Of a stretch of DNA of 64,000 nucleotides, positions 1 to 63,891 are shown piece by piece. Each line of letters opens with the position of its first letter. The first letter of the stretch is position 1. Origin of the DNA: Gastracanthus pulcherrimus (Eukaryota > Arthropoda > Insecta > Hymenoptera > Pteromalidae); NCBI GenBank assembly GCA_949152435.1, contig OX424572.1, positions 16,437,850 to 16,501,849 of the forward strand, written 5' to 3'. Under the pieces are notes generated by a model that saw only the letters and a program-made list of their open reading frames with translations, was not told where the DNA came from and did not search any database. The translations under genes were made by a program, and so were the position numbers.

Positions 1-270
1 CCGTCATTTATTTAGACCGAAAAATTATTTTACAAATATATCCCAGTGGAGGTAACATAAGTTACCTTACAATGGTAACTTACAAGTCAAATCCTATATA
101 GGTAAATATAAAGTACCTGTACATATAAACTAGAAACTAAAAACTTAAAAACTAACTTAAAAAACTAATAAAAAAGTAAAGAAAAATAATAAACTAACTT
201 AAAAATAATGAAATAAAAACAAATGTTGTTATATCAATATACATCGTGTAAAAGTAATTTAAACTGATAG
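1..270 (-). mobile_element. LINE 3' end, antisense (likely)
   Basis: Positions about 1-110 resemble 8081-8180: a TTTATTTA run, then an ACC-GAAA-AATTA stretch, then GAGGTAA followed by GTTACCT, then a long stretch of AACTTAAAA-type words. Two copies of the same non-coding module at unrelated sites indicate a dispersed repeat. Read on the minus strand it ends in TAAATAAA, as a LINE 3' UTR and tail would. It probably belongs with the minus-strand reverse-transcriptase remnant at 930-1439, but the stretch between (270-930) shows nothing I can identify, so the link is an inference. Confidence 0.45.
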
Positions 271-929
271 CTATGCCTACTTATAGCATCAATATAAATC
301 GTTTTCGGTTTTTCTTTGTATTAGCTCTATTAGTGGTTAATGATTTGAGATCATTTTTTAACCCATTGAACACTTTTATAGCCTGGTCTAATAAATTTAT
401 TTCTTAAACATTTTATTTTGTCTTTCGTCCTTTTGTAGATGGTAATATACCAACATTTCAATGTTTGTTAATAAGCTGTCACATATGACATGTGACGCAT
501 GCATAGTCAACCGAAATGCAACTCGAGGCAATATGAAGACTAAAGCGCAAGGAAATACGCTATCGGTTGGTGAAGTTCCGGGATCGAATCCAACCGCAAG
601 ATTAAAGAAGTATCCGCCCTTTTACTATCAAATACGAAAATTATTAACTCGTACCCAAGCTTACAGTTGGTAAATATTTTCTTTCTTTAATTGTATTCCA
701 TTTTAGTTTCAAATTAGGTAGATAGATAAAGAATTTATTTACGTTTGTCAAAAAGATACATGTCGTCATATCAAACATTCATTACAGAATTTCGTCATAA
801 AATATAAAAATGGCACAATTTCATATCAAATAATTCCAACTATCGGGTCACATTTAATGCTACAACTAAATTGAATACTCCACGATATATAACAGTTCAT
901 GATCAGCGCAGGTAACATTTGTACATCTG

Positions 930-1439
930 TTTGGTATATGTACCTGCGAATTGCATTTACTGAGTGATGGAAGAGTTCTTATGCTACGAGGGGAGTGAGT
1001 ACCAAAGGCGCGTACGCTGGTCACTGAATGATATGAGTCTCACGTCAGTGCGCGACTCTGGAACCACGAGCGCCTTCGGGTCCCTACCTGAGGCCCTAAA
1101 CTGATTTTTATTAAGAAGGGCCACAATTTACGGTAGCTGCCTCATGATAATTGCTTTATGTAGCATCACCGCTGCAAACTACGCTCTTCTTACCTCGACA
1201 CATACCCAGCTTCCCTCGTAGGGAGAAATATGCTCATCCCTTCTAACACCACTGACGTATCCCACACAAGAATTTTGCAATCTTTGAAGTGGGGTTTGAA
1301 GCTCGCCTGATACGACAAGGTACACAAGAGAGCAGTAATCTAAGTGGGAGACCACAATAGCGCCTGAAGCTGTTAATATATTCTTAAAAAATATTTGGAT
1401 ATATTTAGGTATACAATTATTTGTACTAGAGGAGATCAT
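930..1439 (-). pseudogene. LINE ORF2 C-terminal remnant (reverse transcriptase)
   Basis: The minus strand encodes a degenerate LINE reverse-transcriptase C-terminal region. The open part (1439 to 1179) contains SHLDYCSLVY, then LQRLQNSCV and GVRRDEHISPY, the order found after the polymerase core in Jockey/CR1-type LINEs. Homology continues downstream in shifted frames to about 930, with a recognisable FSDQRTRLWYSLPPR-type tail. Frameshifts and the absence of the YADD core show a truncated dead copy. The exact clade cannot be told from this fragment. Confidence 0.7.
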
Positions 1440-1499
1440 CCACGCCTTAAGTTCATATCTAATATCTAATTCTTCTAATAAAGGGTCATAACCGGTGAA

Positions 1500-1935
1500 T
1501 AGAGAATTTTACATAATCGGAAAATATATGAGTTATACGGAAAACCGAACAATACTACAGTGATGAAATTTCAAATATTAGAATTGTCAGGGCATGTAGC
1601 TAGAATGGGAAATGAAAGAACAGCACTTAGAGTACTAGTAGGAAACTCAGAAGGTACAAGGTGGGAAGATAATATTAAAGCAGATCTTCGACAAATAGGA
1701 TGCTATGAGCGGTACTGGTTGGACCTTGCAAAGAATAGGGAGAAATGGCGTAATTGTGTGAAAAAGGCTATGGACCACATAATCCCATCAACCAGTTATG
1801 GTAGCTACAGTGATGATGCAAACATGATGACAACGGATATAGGAGTATAATATCTGCGGTCATGTAGGCACTATCACTGCTAACCATTAATGGCTGGCCA
1901 CTATAATGATAATAATAATAATACTAATAATAAAA
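1500..1935 (+). pseudogene. LINE ORF2 3' end with (ATA)n tail
   Basis: A plus-strand reading frame (about 1560-1850) has the signature C-terminus of insect endonuclease/reverse-transcriptase ORFs: LSGHVARMGNER, then TRWEDNIKADLRQIG, then W-LAKNREKWRNCVKKA. The stop is followed by a short 3' UTR and a run of ATAATAATA ending near 1935, the simple-repeat tail such LINEs carry. Only the last ~100 codons remain, so this is a 5'-truncated insertion. It lies in opposite orientation to the neighbouring remnant at 930-1439 and is a different family. Confidence 0.75.
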
Positions 1936-2039
1936 GGTCAAGATTTTGACAGTGTCTATCGGTAATAATAAAGGTACTATCATGATCATCTACCCAAACG
2001 ACTTCAAACAAAAATTTGTATTCGCGTTGACGTGTCTCC

Positions 2040-2640
2040 TCAATACTTCTTCAAGGCATCACACTATTTTCATAAAGATCGCCCATGATTTCCCTGCCTG
2101 CATCGCCAATCTTCGCTCTTCGTCTTTGTCCTCAAAACACCTCCTATTACGACTTCACCGCGCGACCTCGCTCGCTATACCGAGCCCTCAAATCAACGTC
2201 GGTGAACGGCGCGCACAGCTGCGAGATATATGGGACGCCGCGATTCGCGGCCTGACCCCTGCGCTCGCGCGAGCGCGTGGGTGCTTTCTAAAACGCCGCG
2301 TGCTCGCTACTCTCGCAGAGCTAAGAGACCGCGGACTGGCTCGTGGACTTTCTATATAGCTGAGGCCTCGAGAGAGAGAGGTGAAAGAGAGATAAGTGGA
2401 CGCGAGCGGGAGAGCGTTGAAATGCGCGATTTTTGCTAAGAGCGGGACTCCACGAGCTTTTGTTCGTGAGTGAGAGGTAGAGATGGGAGCTGATGAAGTG
2501 GGCTTCGTGTGAAATGTTGCTGGGCCGGGGGATTGAGACTATGTTTTTTGGGTATAGGGTGATGGTGTGATGGTTTAGGATGTGGTTGTGAGTTGGGTTT
2601 TTTGGGGAGTTCAGTTTAGGGATAGATAATAAAGTTGTAG
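2040..2640. other. GC-rich skew island 1 (no gene)
   Basis: This CpG-rich block in AT-rich surroundings is C/A-rich on the plus strand to about 2300 and G/T-rich from about 2380 to 2640. TATATAG lies at 2353-2359 beside a GAGA run (about 2370-2420). Short open frames here overlap in several frames, lack domain similarity and look like by-products of high GC. Confidence 0.55.
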
Positions 2641-2829
2641 CGACATGATGCTAGGATTTAAGTTACGTAATTTTCGGGCTCATAAATGTGTTTTGTAGAC
2701 GTAGGCGAATATTCGCTGATGTTTGTCCTTTTGGGTATTAGTGGCAAGCATGCTGATGGCTACTCTTCTGGGGTGAAAATGTTTACGGTGATAATATGAT
2801 AAGCGCTTTGGATATTATTTTAATTTCGA

Positions 2830-3800
2830 CCATTATTAGAGGGCAGGTGCTGGATTTACTTTCATGTTATCTTAATAAAAGGTATCAAAAAGTTAAAATA
2901 AACGATAGTGAGAGTGATTATTTAAAAATATATACGGGTGTACCATTTTAGGTACCATTTTAGGTCCACTACTTTTTATTATATATATTAATGATCTCTT
3001 GAAGGTAATCCGTCCTGATGAAATTTTGTCTTATGCAGCTGATACTGCAATTATATCTACTGGTGATACGTGGGAGGAAGCTCAGGAAGCTATGGACAAT
3101 AATTTGTTACTAGTCGATAACTGATTACCTGTAAATAATCTATCGTTAAACGTTGATAAGACTGTATGTATGACTTTTGGTAACTATAGTGATAGTGTTC
3201 CAATGCAAATAGACGTAAAAATTAAAAATTAAAAATTAAACAGAGTCGAAAGTTGCAAGTACTTAGGAATCAAATTGGATTATAACTTAAAATGAGATAA
3301 GCACATTCAATACACCATAAAGAGAACCAAATATTTAGTATATATATTCTATAAAATCGCCAAATTTATGTTAATTAAAATGATGAGAATGATATACTCT
3401 ATGCTTTTTTCCATAGTTTGATAAATTATGGAATAATTGCTTGGGGAGGTGCTTATAAAAACAACCTTAATTTATTGAAAATCTGCAGAAAAGAATATTC
3501 AAAATTGTTAATAAAAATAAATTCACCATCCATGATAATCCACTGAACTTCAAAGTATTTGCTATTGAAACACTAATATATCATTACCCTAATCTAAAAA
3601 GTCAATTCCTTAAGTTAAGCAGTTTCACTAGGAAAAAAACTTAGTGATTCTCAGAGGCAAAAAAGGTCAGCAATAAAAATAGTTACATAAAAGCAATAAC
3701 AATTTTCAATAAATTACCAAATGATCTAAAAACACTAAAACTAGATAAAGAGTCAAGTTAGCAACTTTTTCTCAGTGTATGATACAATGGGTATGTAAAT
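2830..3800 (+). pseudogene. LINE reverse transcriptase pseudogene
   Basis: Read with frameshifts on the plus strand, this stretch is a decayed reverse transcriptase. In order it shows the palm-entry motif (an ILGPLLF-IYINDL type block near 2960-3000), the catalytic box near 3030 now reading YAADTA rather than YADDTA, a SLNVDKT block near 3150, a YLGI-LD block near 3260, and a C-terminal W-GAYKNNL region near 3440. An in-frame TGA replaces a tryptophan near 3123. The altered catalytic box, stops and frameshifts make it non-functional. The 5' end is missing, probably truncated on insertion. It is not the same family as the fragment at 1500-1935. Confidence 0.8.
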
Positions 3801-4975
3801 ATTCTTACATATAGTTAATTTTCTACATCCATTACCTGGTCGCATTACAAAAGTGAAAAATATAATATAATTTTACACAAATCAACCAAATAATAACATT
3901 TTCTAATGTTTCGTTAGAGTATCCGCTCTGTAACCTCTTAGTCTCTTTGTGTAACTATATTTAATTTTATGTAACTAAAAGTACAATATACCTTTAATAA
4001 TGTCTGTATCTCTAGTGATCTTCCGATATAATTTTAAATATTTGCAATCAATTATCAAACTTTATCCCACGGTATGTTGGTCAACACTGTGTCATTATAT
4101 GCATGAACAGATTTTAAACCTTTTGTATCGCTAGAACTGTCGTAAATATCAACTCAAGTAACATAAACTACCTACGCTTTTCATTAAAATGAAATACCAA
4201 CGGACTCATAAATACAAATTGTTATTTTTAGCTTATTTGTGTCAACGATTGTTGCTTTTGTTGGACATAAAACTTTTATTATAGTAGTAATTTTCAAAAA
4301 TGTGGCGTTTTTTATGTAATATCCGTGGTATTCTTAATGCTTTGGTCTTTAAGTACGATTCCATTTTATTATAACAATCCACTTTACTCGTGTTACAATA
4401 GACCATTAAAATCAATGTACTAGAACGTTTGATATATGCAGTTGATCGGTGATATGCATATAAATAATAACGTACATAAAGTTTACAAAAAAAAAACAAA
4501 ACAGGAATACACTTGTTGTCATAAGATACCAATAATAAATACTTTACATTTTATAGATAAGTCAAATTAAAGAATCTTTTATATAACTGAATGCAAGTCA
4601 ATTTAATGTGCAACTAAACAAATACAATAAATTACTTTTCCCGAAATGATAAAAGTATCGTAGATGCTTTATAAATCAATTTGTATCATTCATATTGAAA
4701 AAATTAAATATAGTTCATATGAAATATAAGTTGATTATTAATTTACCTACAAATGAATTTCTCCTTTATTTAATTGCGAAACATAAAGAAGGTACAAAAA
4801 CGCAATATTTAAAAAATCACGAATATATAGCTTTTTGTAACATTATATCTCATGAGTACTCACCAATTCTATATTCATGATTTACCACATCAAACAATCA
4901 ATGTAAACAATAATTTTAAAAGCTAAAGTGTTTATAAATGCGCACATATTATTCATTCCACTTTTACAATTACAA
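3800..4975. other. AT-rich stretch, no gene recognised
   Basis: The first ~150 bases may still be LINE 3' UTR. The rest is AT-rich with only short open frames of no similarity. I see no splice-site pair flanking a plausible exon and no repeat structure. Confidence 0.5.
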
Positions 4976-4979
4976 TCAT

Positions 4980-5440
4980 TGTTCCTATACCCACTATTAC
5001 TTCCTTCTGCGCACCCCCTCCTTGCAAACCCCTTTTTATTCGCATCCTAAATCTCAGCCACGGACAAATGCAGCAATCGAACAGCTCCGAGACCTCCGCT
5101 GGCTATACGAGCACAATGCACAAATAGAAACGACAATCAAGCGCCGCTGAAACGCGAGCATCGACAGCCTTTCTGTCGCGCTTATCCGCGAAATTCCCAT
5201 GGCTCTGCGCCGCGCAGCGTGTTGCCTAATCGCAGCGAATGGAACGTGTACAATGGTGCCCTACCGCGAGCGCGAGATTGCGAGAAAATTTCGCCGCTAC
5301 CGTGGAGTGCATAGGTGGAATTATCGCAAGATCGGTTTTCGGTGGGCTGTGTTATCTTATTAGGGTTAGTGTGTAGAGATAATCGATCGATCGGTAATGG
5401 CACTTTCGATTGACTACGGGGTATTCAGTTGTGTTACTCG
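4980..5440. other. GC-rich skew island 2 (no gene)
   Basis: C-rich text (about 4990-5110) passes through a CpG-rich centre near 5200-5290 into G/T-rich text (about 5330-5440). No coding similarity. Confidence 0.5.
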
Positions 5441-5453
5441 GGATTTAGGACAA

Positions 5454-5691
5454 CACTACAAAAAGAAAATCTTATTTTAAGATTGACCGATCTTAAATTT
5501 GTTGCATCTTAAAATTTCAAATGCTTGAAAAACATAAAGATAATATTAATATTAAAATAAAAATAATGAATAATTAATGTTAAAATAATTAATATTATTA
5601 TTAAAATAATATTAATATTATTTTTATGTTTTTCTAGCATTTGAAATTTTAAGATGCAACAAATTTAAAATAAGATTTTCTTTTTGTAGTG
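5454..5691. mobile_element. Foldback MITE with CACTACAAAAAG ends
   Basis: A 238-bp hairpin element. Both ends read CACTACAAAAAG inward, and the arms pair over roughly 90 bases to an AT-rich loop. The left arm carries about 16 extra bases near 5480 that the right arm lacks. Only an AA is shared by the flanks, so the target duplication is unclear. CACTA-like ends suggest the CMC group of DNA transposons, but without a transposase the superfamily is a guess. Confidence 0.75.
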
Positions 5692-7830
5692 AAAACAGGA
5701 TATCTATTATAGTTTCTTAATCATTATTAATTTGTTTCTTAACTAATTATTGAAGTTAATTATAGGATTTTATTTTCGTATGAACTATTTTGTGTACAAA
5801 AATCGAGTTGAAATAATTTTGAGTTGCTATATTCATGTTCTGGAGGCGCGATATTCCTTTGTGAGTGTTTATATATTAGCAATATATTTTATTTTGGACA
5901 TTAATAATTACTATGAATACGGCAATTGTACTATTCCTTAGTAATTTTTAGAGAAACAGTATGTCTGTGATGTGCAAATAGAAATAGTAAATGTAAGTGT
6001 ATACATCAATACGAGGTAGGTCAATTTTATGAAATTTATGCAAAACGCAGGTGTGGCAAATTTTTATGGGCACTGAGCGGAATGATTGCGTGGAAAAGAT
6101 TTTATACATCGAAGAAAGAGGGTAATTCTTTGGGAAATGGATAAGCCGTAGTTTGCTTGCACAATGCGCGTGTAGCACAGTTCATGTAATTGTGTGAATA
6201 TCCGAATGGAGGTTGCTCTCTTTAATTGCTTAAATTGTAGCTTAGCATAGGCTTTGGAATTTTAAATATACGTTTGATTTTTCCTAATGTCTATTTCGAC
6301 TGACTTTATGTGGACTATTTTTTGCATACATTTTGTTCTTATAGTATTTATGATTTTCTATATATATTATATACTATTCTCTAATACACAAAACGTTAAA
6401 AAGGGTGTGTCAAAGTAAATTTTAAAATCAAATTTTCCGCTTCAAATATTACCGATAAAGAAATAAATAATTAGTTTGTGATTATTACATACATCGAATT
6501 ATGCTAAACCATGACAAAATTACTCTTTTTCAGTCATTATACAAAAATTTAAGCTAATATTTGAACATAGTGATGAATACCATTTAAATAAAATCTCGAG
6601 AGTCTAGCCAGGAGATTTAATTCAAATGATATTCATAAAAGCGTTTAAATATTTACATAAAATTTGCTGCAATGGCCATGCATAATTACATAAAATGGCC
6701 AACAATATCTAAGTTGTACAAAAATCAATCTATATATTTTATTATAATAAATTCTTTCTCGTTCGATCGATAAGATTTAACTCGAGAATTATAAAGTTTT
6801 AATTGTCTCTGACATCCTCTTAAATTCATTTTACGTTTTATTCAGAAGAAAATGCATCTCCAATCTCCAGGTTCAAAAAGTGCATTCTTCCGCGTAATAT
6901 TCCATTACCTCCACAATACCTCTCGCAAATAAAAATTGCAACCCTGTATGCACGGCATAGTGCACGACTATTCTCGCGGCTCGCAATCTAATTATCCTAT
7001 CAAAAGAGCCTCCGAGAAAACAGCGTCCGACTATCTCCTCCTCTTCTCTCTCAAACTCTGACAAAAAATAAAGAATCTTACCTATGCTCTTCCTCCCGGC
7101 GCTCGCTTGATATTCATCCAGACGTTCTGCATAGTTCTTTATAAGGTTGTATTAGTTATACAATCAACACCAAAAGTTTGTTTTTCAATTATAAGTTATA
7201 AATTATAATAATTAATTGCGTGAAATGCTTTTTTTGCTTTTAGTGAAGCAGAACTGTGGAAAATTGTAATATGAAGCACGATGATCTTCTAAAATCATAA
7301 AGTGAAGCTAAATTGAGAGAGTTTCATTTAGAATTTTCATTAAAATCGCCAAAGTCGAACTAGATTATAGTTTCAGACAAACTCAAAAGATAATAAAACT
7401 TTTTTAAATTAACTTCAATTTATGATATTAAAAGTTGATATCATTCAGATAACAATAAACACTTTTGCTTAAACTAGCTTTGAATTACCTTAAACATGTC
7501 TTATTGTAAAATTATAAAAAAAGTACCTTTATATAATAATTACTACTTGCGTAAAATTAAAAAAGATAACACAGTTAAGCTACTCTGAAATTGTTCAAAA
7601 CTGTTGCGATATTTTGTGAAAATTTTGATTAAAAATGTTCATAAAATTGTGGTATTGTATAGATCTTTGTAAGTTATTTTTTGAACTTTTCCCTAATATT
7701 TAAACGAGGTCTTTAATACATATATACAAAATTTTAATTTTATTAACTTTTTTAAACAAATTTTTCACAAAATGTAACAGTTTTTAACGTCTTCAGTAGT
7801 ACCCCAAAGTGACCACTATTATCCACACAA
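5692..7830. other. AT-rich stretch, no gene recognised
   Basis: Nothing identifiable. A short cytosine-enriched patch lies near 6840-7130. The open frames are short and lack similarity. Confidence 0.5.
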
Positions 7831-8052
7831 CACTGAAAAAAAATTTGTTAAATCTAAGTAAACATTTCCTTGAATCGCACTAAGAAAAGGTTTACTTAAA
7901 TAAAGTAAATATTTCTTAAATTTAATAAATATTTATTGAATTGACGAATGCAAGTCTAAACATAATGAAATATTTACTATTGTCAAATAAATCTTTTCTT
8001 AGTACGATTCAAGGAAACGTTTACTTAGATTCAACAATTTTTTTTTTCAGTG
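7831..8052. mobile_element. Foldback MITE with CACTGAAAA ends
   Basis: A 222-bp inverted-repeat element: CACTGAAAAAAAA at 7831 mirrors TTTTTTTTCAGTG ending at 8052. The arms (about 85 bases) share the word AAGTAAAC-TTTCCTTGAATC with few mismatches. No convincing target duplication is visible and there is no coding capacity. Its ends differ from the CACTGAGAGAA family at 19349 and 28548. Confidence 0.75.
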
Positions 8053-8071
8053 CACCCATCAAAACTAAAGC

Positions 8072-8290
8072 TAAAAACATTATTTATTTATTTATTTACT
8101 TAAACCAGAAAGAATTACAAAGTATTGCCTACCCCGTAATTCTCTGTAGAGGTAAACAAAGTTACCTATGCACAGGTCCGGTATAAGTACATCTAACTTA
8201 AATACTACTTAAAACTATAATTCTAAACTTAAAACTACAATTCTAATTCTAACCTTAAAACTAAATATTACAACTGTGACTTTGTACATT
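8072..8290 (-). mobile_element. LINE 3' end, antisense
   Basis: Starts with (TTTA)n at about 8082-8098, which on the minus strand is a (TAAA)n tail, then continues into the 3' UTR-like module shared with positions 1-110 (GAGGTAAACAAAGTTACCT at about 8149). A 5'-truncated minus-strand LINE insertion; no open frame remains. Confidence 0.55.
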
Positions 8291-8399
8291 TGTTTTAACT
8301 TAAATACTATTTCAACCGTGTTGTAAAATTTGTTACATAAAATTTAACATTAATTAAGGCGATTATTATATCTTTAACACATCAACATTATCACCCATA

Positions 8400-9020
8400 C
8401 GCGATTAATTGCATCATTTCCTCTCCAAACAACAACCTTCTAACTCACACTGTACCGCACATCCCACCCAACCATCCAAGCGCATGCATCATCCGCCTCT
8501 TCTTTCGAGATTTTTCAATCCAGACAGGTGTGCACCCCGAGCAAAAACCACGCTCACGTACACGCGTGCGCGGGCATTAGACGTTGGATTACGGCTATCT
8601 CGAAGTACCAGACCGACTGCCGCCGCCTGCGTCGAAGTATTAAGCGATCGCCGGCTCTAAAGTCTCTACTCTCTCGCGTGCACGCCTCCGATGGCCTCGA
8701 GGATGCTCCGCGGCCGTGCACACGCGAGGAGGGGTATTAAAACCCGTGATTAGGGGAGGCGCAACGCCGATCTCCGACGAGTTAGCCACTGTTTTGCAGC
8801 GCGGAGGGGGGGCGAGCATGATGGATGCGAGCCTGCGTGGATTTTGATAAAGGTGCCGGGGGTACTTTGAAGAGCGAGGCGCGCGGAGGGTGAGCACCGC
8901 GGTTAACTGATTTGGCGGGATCGGGTTTTTGAAAGAGGAGTTGGCGCAGAATTTGTTTGGTACGAAATTTGCATTGAACGTGATGGTTTGAGGTGGTGTT
9001 AAGCCCCGGGTTACTGGTAA
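8400..9020. other. GC-rich skew island 3 (no gene)
   Basis: Strong example of the C-to-G switch: C/A-rich 8400-8530, CpG-rich 8530-8720, then G-rich 8740-9010. Several overlapping frames of 70-106 codons are open on both strands, as expected from GC richness; none resembles a protein family. Confidence 0.55.
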
Positions 9021-9229
9021 ATACGGGGAACCACTTTTTTAAGTCATTTTTCAATCTTAAGAAAGTATCTTTATGGTAAGTTGTTCTTTTTGATTGGGAC
9101 AATAACTTTTCATAGAGTTAATTATTCAAAATTGAAATTGATAAAATGATATAGGACAAGTGGCTTTAGCATCACCTTAAGGGTTTTACCTAACCTCAAA
9201 AATTAATATCATAAAAATAAAAATTTGTG

Positions 9230-9590
9230 GTCATTTATGGTACAAAAATGCGGTTGTCCTGTGTTCTTGTCATAATAATAAATGTTTATAAAGCTTCAAG
9301 CGTACATAATTGCGTACAATTTCGTAAAATAATGAAAAATACGGCTCGAGGTGAAGCTATCAGTAAAGCTAAGAAACGGTAAGATGATCATCACTTTTAC
9401 CGTTTTCCATTCGTCAATTGTAACAATATTTCATAATAAAAACTTTTCAGGCTACTAATAAACAAAATTGCTGTTGTCCGGTGTTCGTTACATAATAACA
9501 AACTATTATCAACCTCGATTTTGATGTTACTATGTGAATTTTAGACGTATAATGAAAAATACGGCGCGAGGTGGAGGTCACAATGGTAAA
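9230..9590 (+). repeat. Imperfect direct duplication, ~220-bp period
   Basis: Two diverged copies lie head to tail. Copy one (about 9240-9360) has GTTGTCCTGTGTTC and then AATGAAAAATACGGCTCGAGG. Copy two (about 9460-9580) has GTTGTCCGGTGTTCG and then AATGAAAAATACGGCGCGAGG. The shared blocks are non-coding. The pair could be an old tandem duplication or two copies of a small dispersed repeat. Confidence 0.5.
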
Positions 9591-9599
9591 GTTCGCTCC

Positions 9600-11390
9600 G
9601 ATCTCCTCTTAAGGCTTAAAACCCCAAGCAACATGATATTTAGAGATATTAAGCTTCGAAATTTCGTATTTTAATACAGGAAGCCTATACTGAGCCCCAT
9701 AGCGAGAGACGTTTCGTTTAACGACAAATATGATGTAAAATAACAATACGACCATGGAGAGAAAAGTTTGATAGGGCAAGCGACGTTTTCTTTTTAAATA
9801 CAGTAGTCCATAGTTTTAATCCCATACTATCGGTATATCTATATAGGTGTTTCACTCTCTTTCGACTTTTGGAAATATTTGATACTCTAAACACATTCTA
9901 TCGACATTCTGATATTTGATACTATAAATTGTAACGTTTTCACATTATATAACGCTGTATAATATCTTGGAAAAGAAATGTTCTAATTTAACCCAGAGTT
10001 GAGTTTCATTGCAGCCGGAGAACTACCATAAGTTAATGTGCCAGTTGAGAAGTATGCGTCTGTTGAAGACGAAGATAAAAAAAATGTTTTTAGGATTTTG
10101 GCGGTAATATCTTATCAATTTATTAGCAACGTCAAAGTCATTGAAACTCAGAAAAATGTCAAATACCAAAATTGGTATCTTTTAAAAGCAAAAAGGAGGT
10201 TTAAGAGAAAGGTGTCTAAAACTGGATATAAACCTAATATTGGACACCTAATATTTTAGCTTAATATTTTCGATGAGTGGTAGGACTGGTGATTGACTCG
10301 GATTAAACTTCGTTCTCACAGAAGCGTGGAGGCACGATATTTATATATTTCGGGACTATAAGTAGTATACAAGAGCCAAATTATATTTAACAACAATAGA
10401 ACAAATATAGAAAAATAGAAAACATGTGCCCGTTATTGGAGATTTTTAGTTATTAAATTGTGTATGCATTTATGCTATGTCGTTTACATTTAATTGTATT
10501 TATTGTAGTTCTTTAATTGTATCACATATATATTAGATAGATATTAATATAATCTAACTAAAACACTTTGCAAGCTCACGTTTGCTTGTTATAAATAAAA
10601 TATCTATATATACAAAGTCTTCGATGTCTAACGTAGGTACACCATCATTATTAACTTTTTCCCTTACATTATCATATACTTATCTACACTTTAAAGTAAA
10701 CATACCATTATAAATTTTTCACTATAATTCTATTTTACGGATAATTCTTGTATCTGTGCCATCGAGAACCATAGAGAATATTTAATGTAAGCGTAATTCT
10801 CTTAACGATGAGCACCTCATCACACAAAGTACTTAGTACGATCACATCTGATTACACTTTACATACTTGCGTGCTACATACAAATGAGCTCTGCTTAGTA
10901 AACCGCGTTTCCACCTGTTGTATCGTACTTAGGTAGTTATCAGACTTTAGGAATTTATTACAAGTACTTGTTGTAAAAACATATGTGTCTTAACATTTGT
11001 AGATCCTTTGAGTCGACAGTGATTAAAGATCGAGCCTTTTAATGTTTAAATATTTTTAATTCATAAACTGTCTATTTTATGGAATAAGATGCTAGGGCAC
11101 ATTTATTATAAATTTGTTCAGGTCTAGTCATATTATATATAAATATACGATCAAAATAAATTTTTTTCTACACCTTAAAATATTTTAGAAAATTCGAAAA
11201 ACTGTTTTCATGTTGAATATGTTCAAAAGGTTAATAATATTCTCTTATGGATCTTTTTCAGTGCTTTAAGAACTTCCTAATAACATACATGCATAACAAG
11301 GTTTTTAATTTAGGGTTAAACAATCAAATTTTTGTTTTTTTATACTCTCTTCGTCACATCTTTAGCAACTATACAAACGTCGACTCGTTT
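9600..11390. other. AT-rich stretch, no gene recognised
   Basis: No repeat or coding unit recognised. Because the first cadherin exon probably lies just to the right, 5' UTR or promoter sequence of that gene may be here, but nothing marks it. Confidence 0.4.
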
Positions 11391-11396
11391 TTCATC

Positions 11397-11404
11397 TATA
11401 AAAG
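11397..11404 (+). promoter_or_regulatory. TATA box (TATAAAAG) before a signal-peptide exon
   Basis: TATAAAAG lies 39 bases before the ATG at 11436. A start site about 30 bases downstream would leave a 5' UTR of under 10 bases, unusually short, so the motif could instead be incidental or serve a longer transcript. Confidence 0.3.
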
Positions 11405-11435
11405 TGCAAAATGGGTCAAAGTAGTAATTAAAAAT

Positions 11436-62810
<51,375 letters not shown>

Positions 62811-63075
62811 GTGAGTAGCGTATATATATATATATACATACTTCATTTTGCTTTTTATTCCAGTATAGCGTATTCTGAGTTGTGTGATTTATTGGGGAAT
62901 TTTGGGTGTAACGTAAGAAGGAAAATGTGACATTCAACTGATGAGTGGTGTGAGTGAAGTGAATACTGCCGGTGAGGGAGGAGAGAGTGGTACGCATTGG
63001 GTAGGATGTTTTCGAGGGGATTTGTTTAAATGAATTCAGTAAGCGTGGAAGTACGTCGCTAGGGAATATTACTAA
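62811..63075. other. G/T-rich flank after exon 8
   Basis: A short (TA)n at 62821-62836, then G/T-rich text to about 63070, the right half of the island around exon 8. Confidence 0.45.
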
Positions 63076-63077
63076 GG

Positions 63078-63891
63078 GGGGTGCAGGTAATGTGGTTATC
63101 TTAAGGAACTTTCGATTCACAGTAGATATATATCGGGTTTTGGGGCTTTGGAAACTGTTGAGACATGTTATTTGAACCTTTAACTCTAATACCTCGTGAG
63201 TATTTGCAAATAAACGTATTCTCTGAATTTTAATTAAAGAAGTTCTAAGTAATTAAAAATTGGCCACTTTACCAACAGTGTGAGTAAAGTGACCATCTAC
63301 CAGTTCTTATGGTGAAGTCATGTAGTAAGTGCTTCAAAAGTCAAGACTAGCCTAGCAGAGACTTCCTTTATGTGTTATTTAATTACATGGTGCTGTAGCG
63401 TACGCCTTTGCATATATATTTTGGGATTAGTAAGCCTAGGAAATTTGAAGAAGCAACCACCATGTTTATCGGCGTCGATCGCCTTTTACCTTGCAATGTA
63501 ATGCGTATGGCCACTTTACCAACCGATAAACGTCAACGAAAGTTGCAATTTTCGCATCGAAAAATAAACTCTACGGCAAAACTAGCACATGCATCTTAAT
63601 GTACGTAAGAGAAGCTACAATTTTATGTACCGTATGATTTTTTTTCGCTCGTATGACGCTGACAAAACTGGTTTCTTTACATGCATGCACTGCTAAGAAA
63701 CCAGAGTTTTGATGCATTCCCGTGTAAACATGACGCTATCTTATAATTAGAGGGTGCTATCATTGTGCTTCGTAACATCTATGGTCACAATACATATACT
63801 GTAGGAGTTACGGCGCCTCAAAATAATAACGCATACAACGAGATCTCGTGTATGTGGCCAAATTACATGCATGGCCACATTACCTGCACCC
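63078..63891. mobile_element. Possible TIR element with reiterated GGCCACNTTACC words
   Basis: GGGTGCAGGTAATGTGG (63078-63094) mirrors CCACATTACCTGCACCC (63875-63891) exactly, about 814 bp in all. Related words recur inside: GGCCACTTTACCAAC near 63261 and 63509, AGTAAAGTGACC near 63284 and GTGGCCAAATTACATG near 63855. No clear target duplication or coding. Possibly a foldback element with internal subterminal repeats. Confidence 0.6.

Noticed and set aside
8409..9102. Several overlapping 70-106-codon frames on both strands
   Set aside because: Explained by high GC and few stops in the skew island; no similarity or gene signals.
11247..11435. In-frame upstream ATG extending the leader exon
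   Set aside because: It would put 63 residues before the signal peptide, lies upstream of the TATA box and has no similarity; the ATG at 11436 is the better start.
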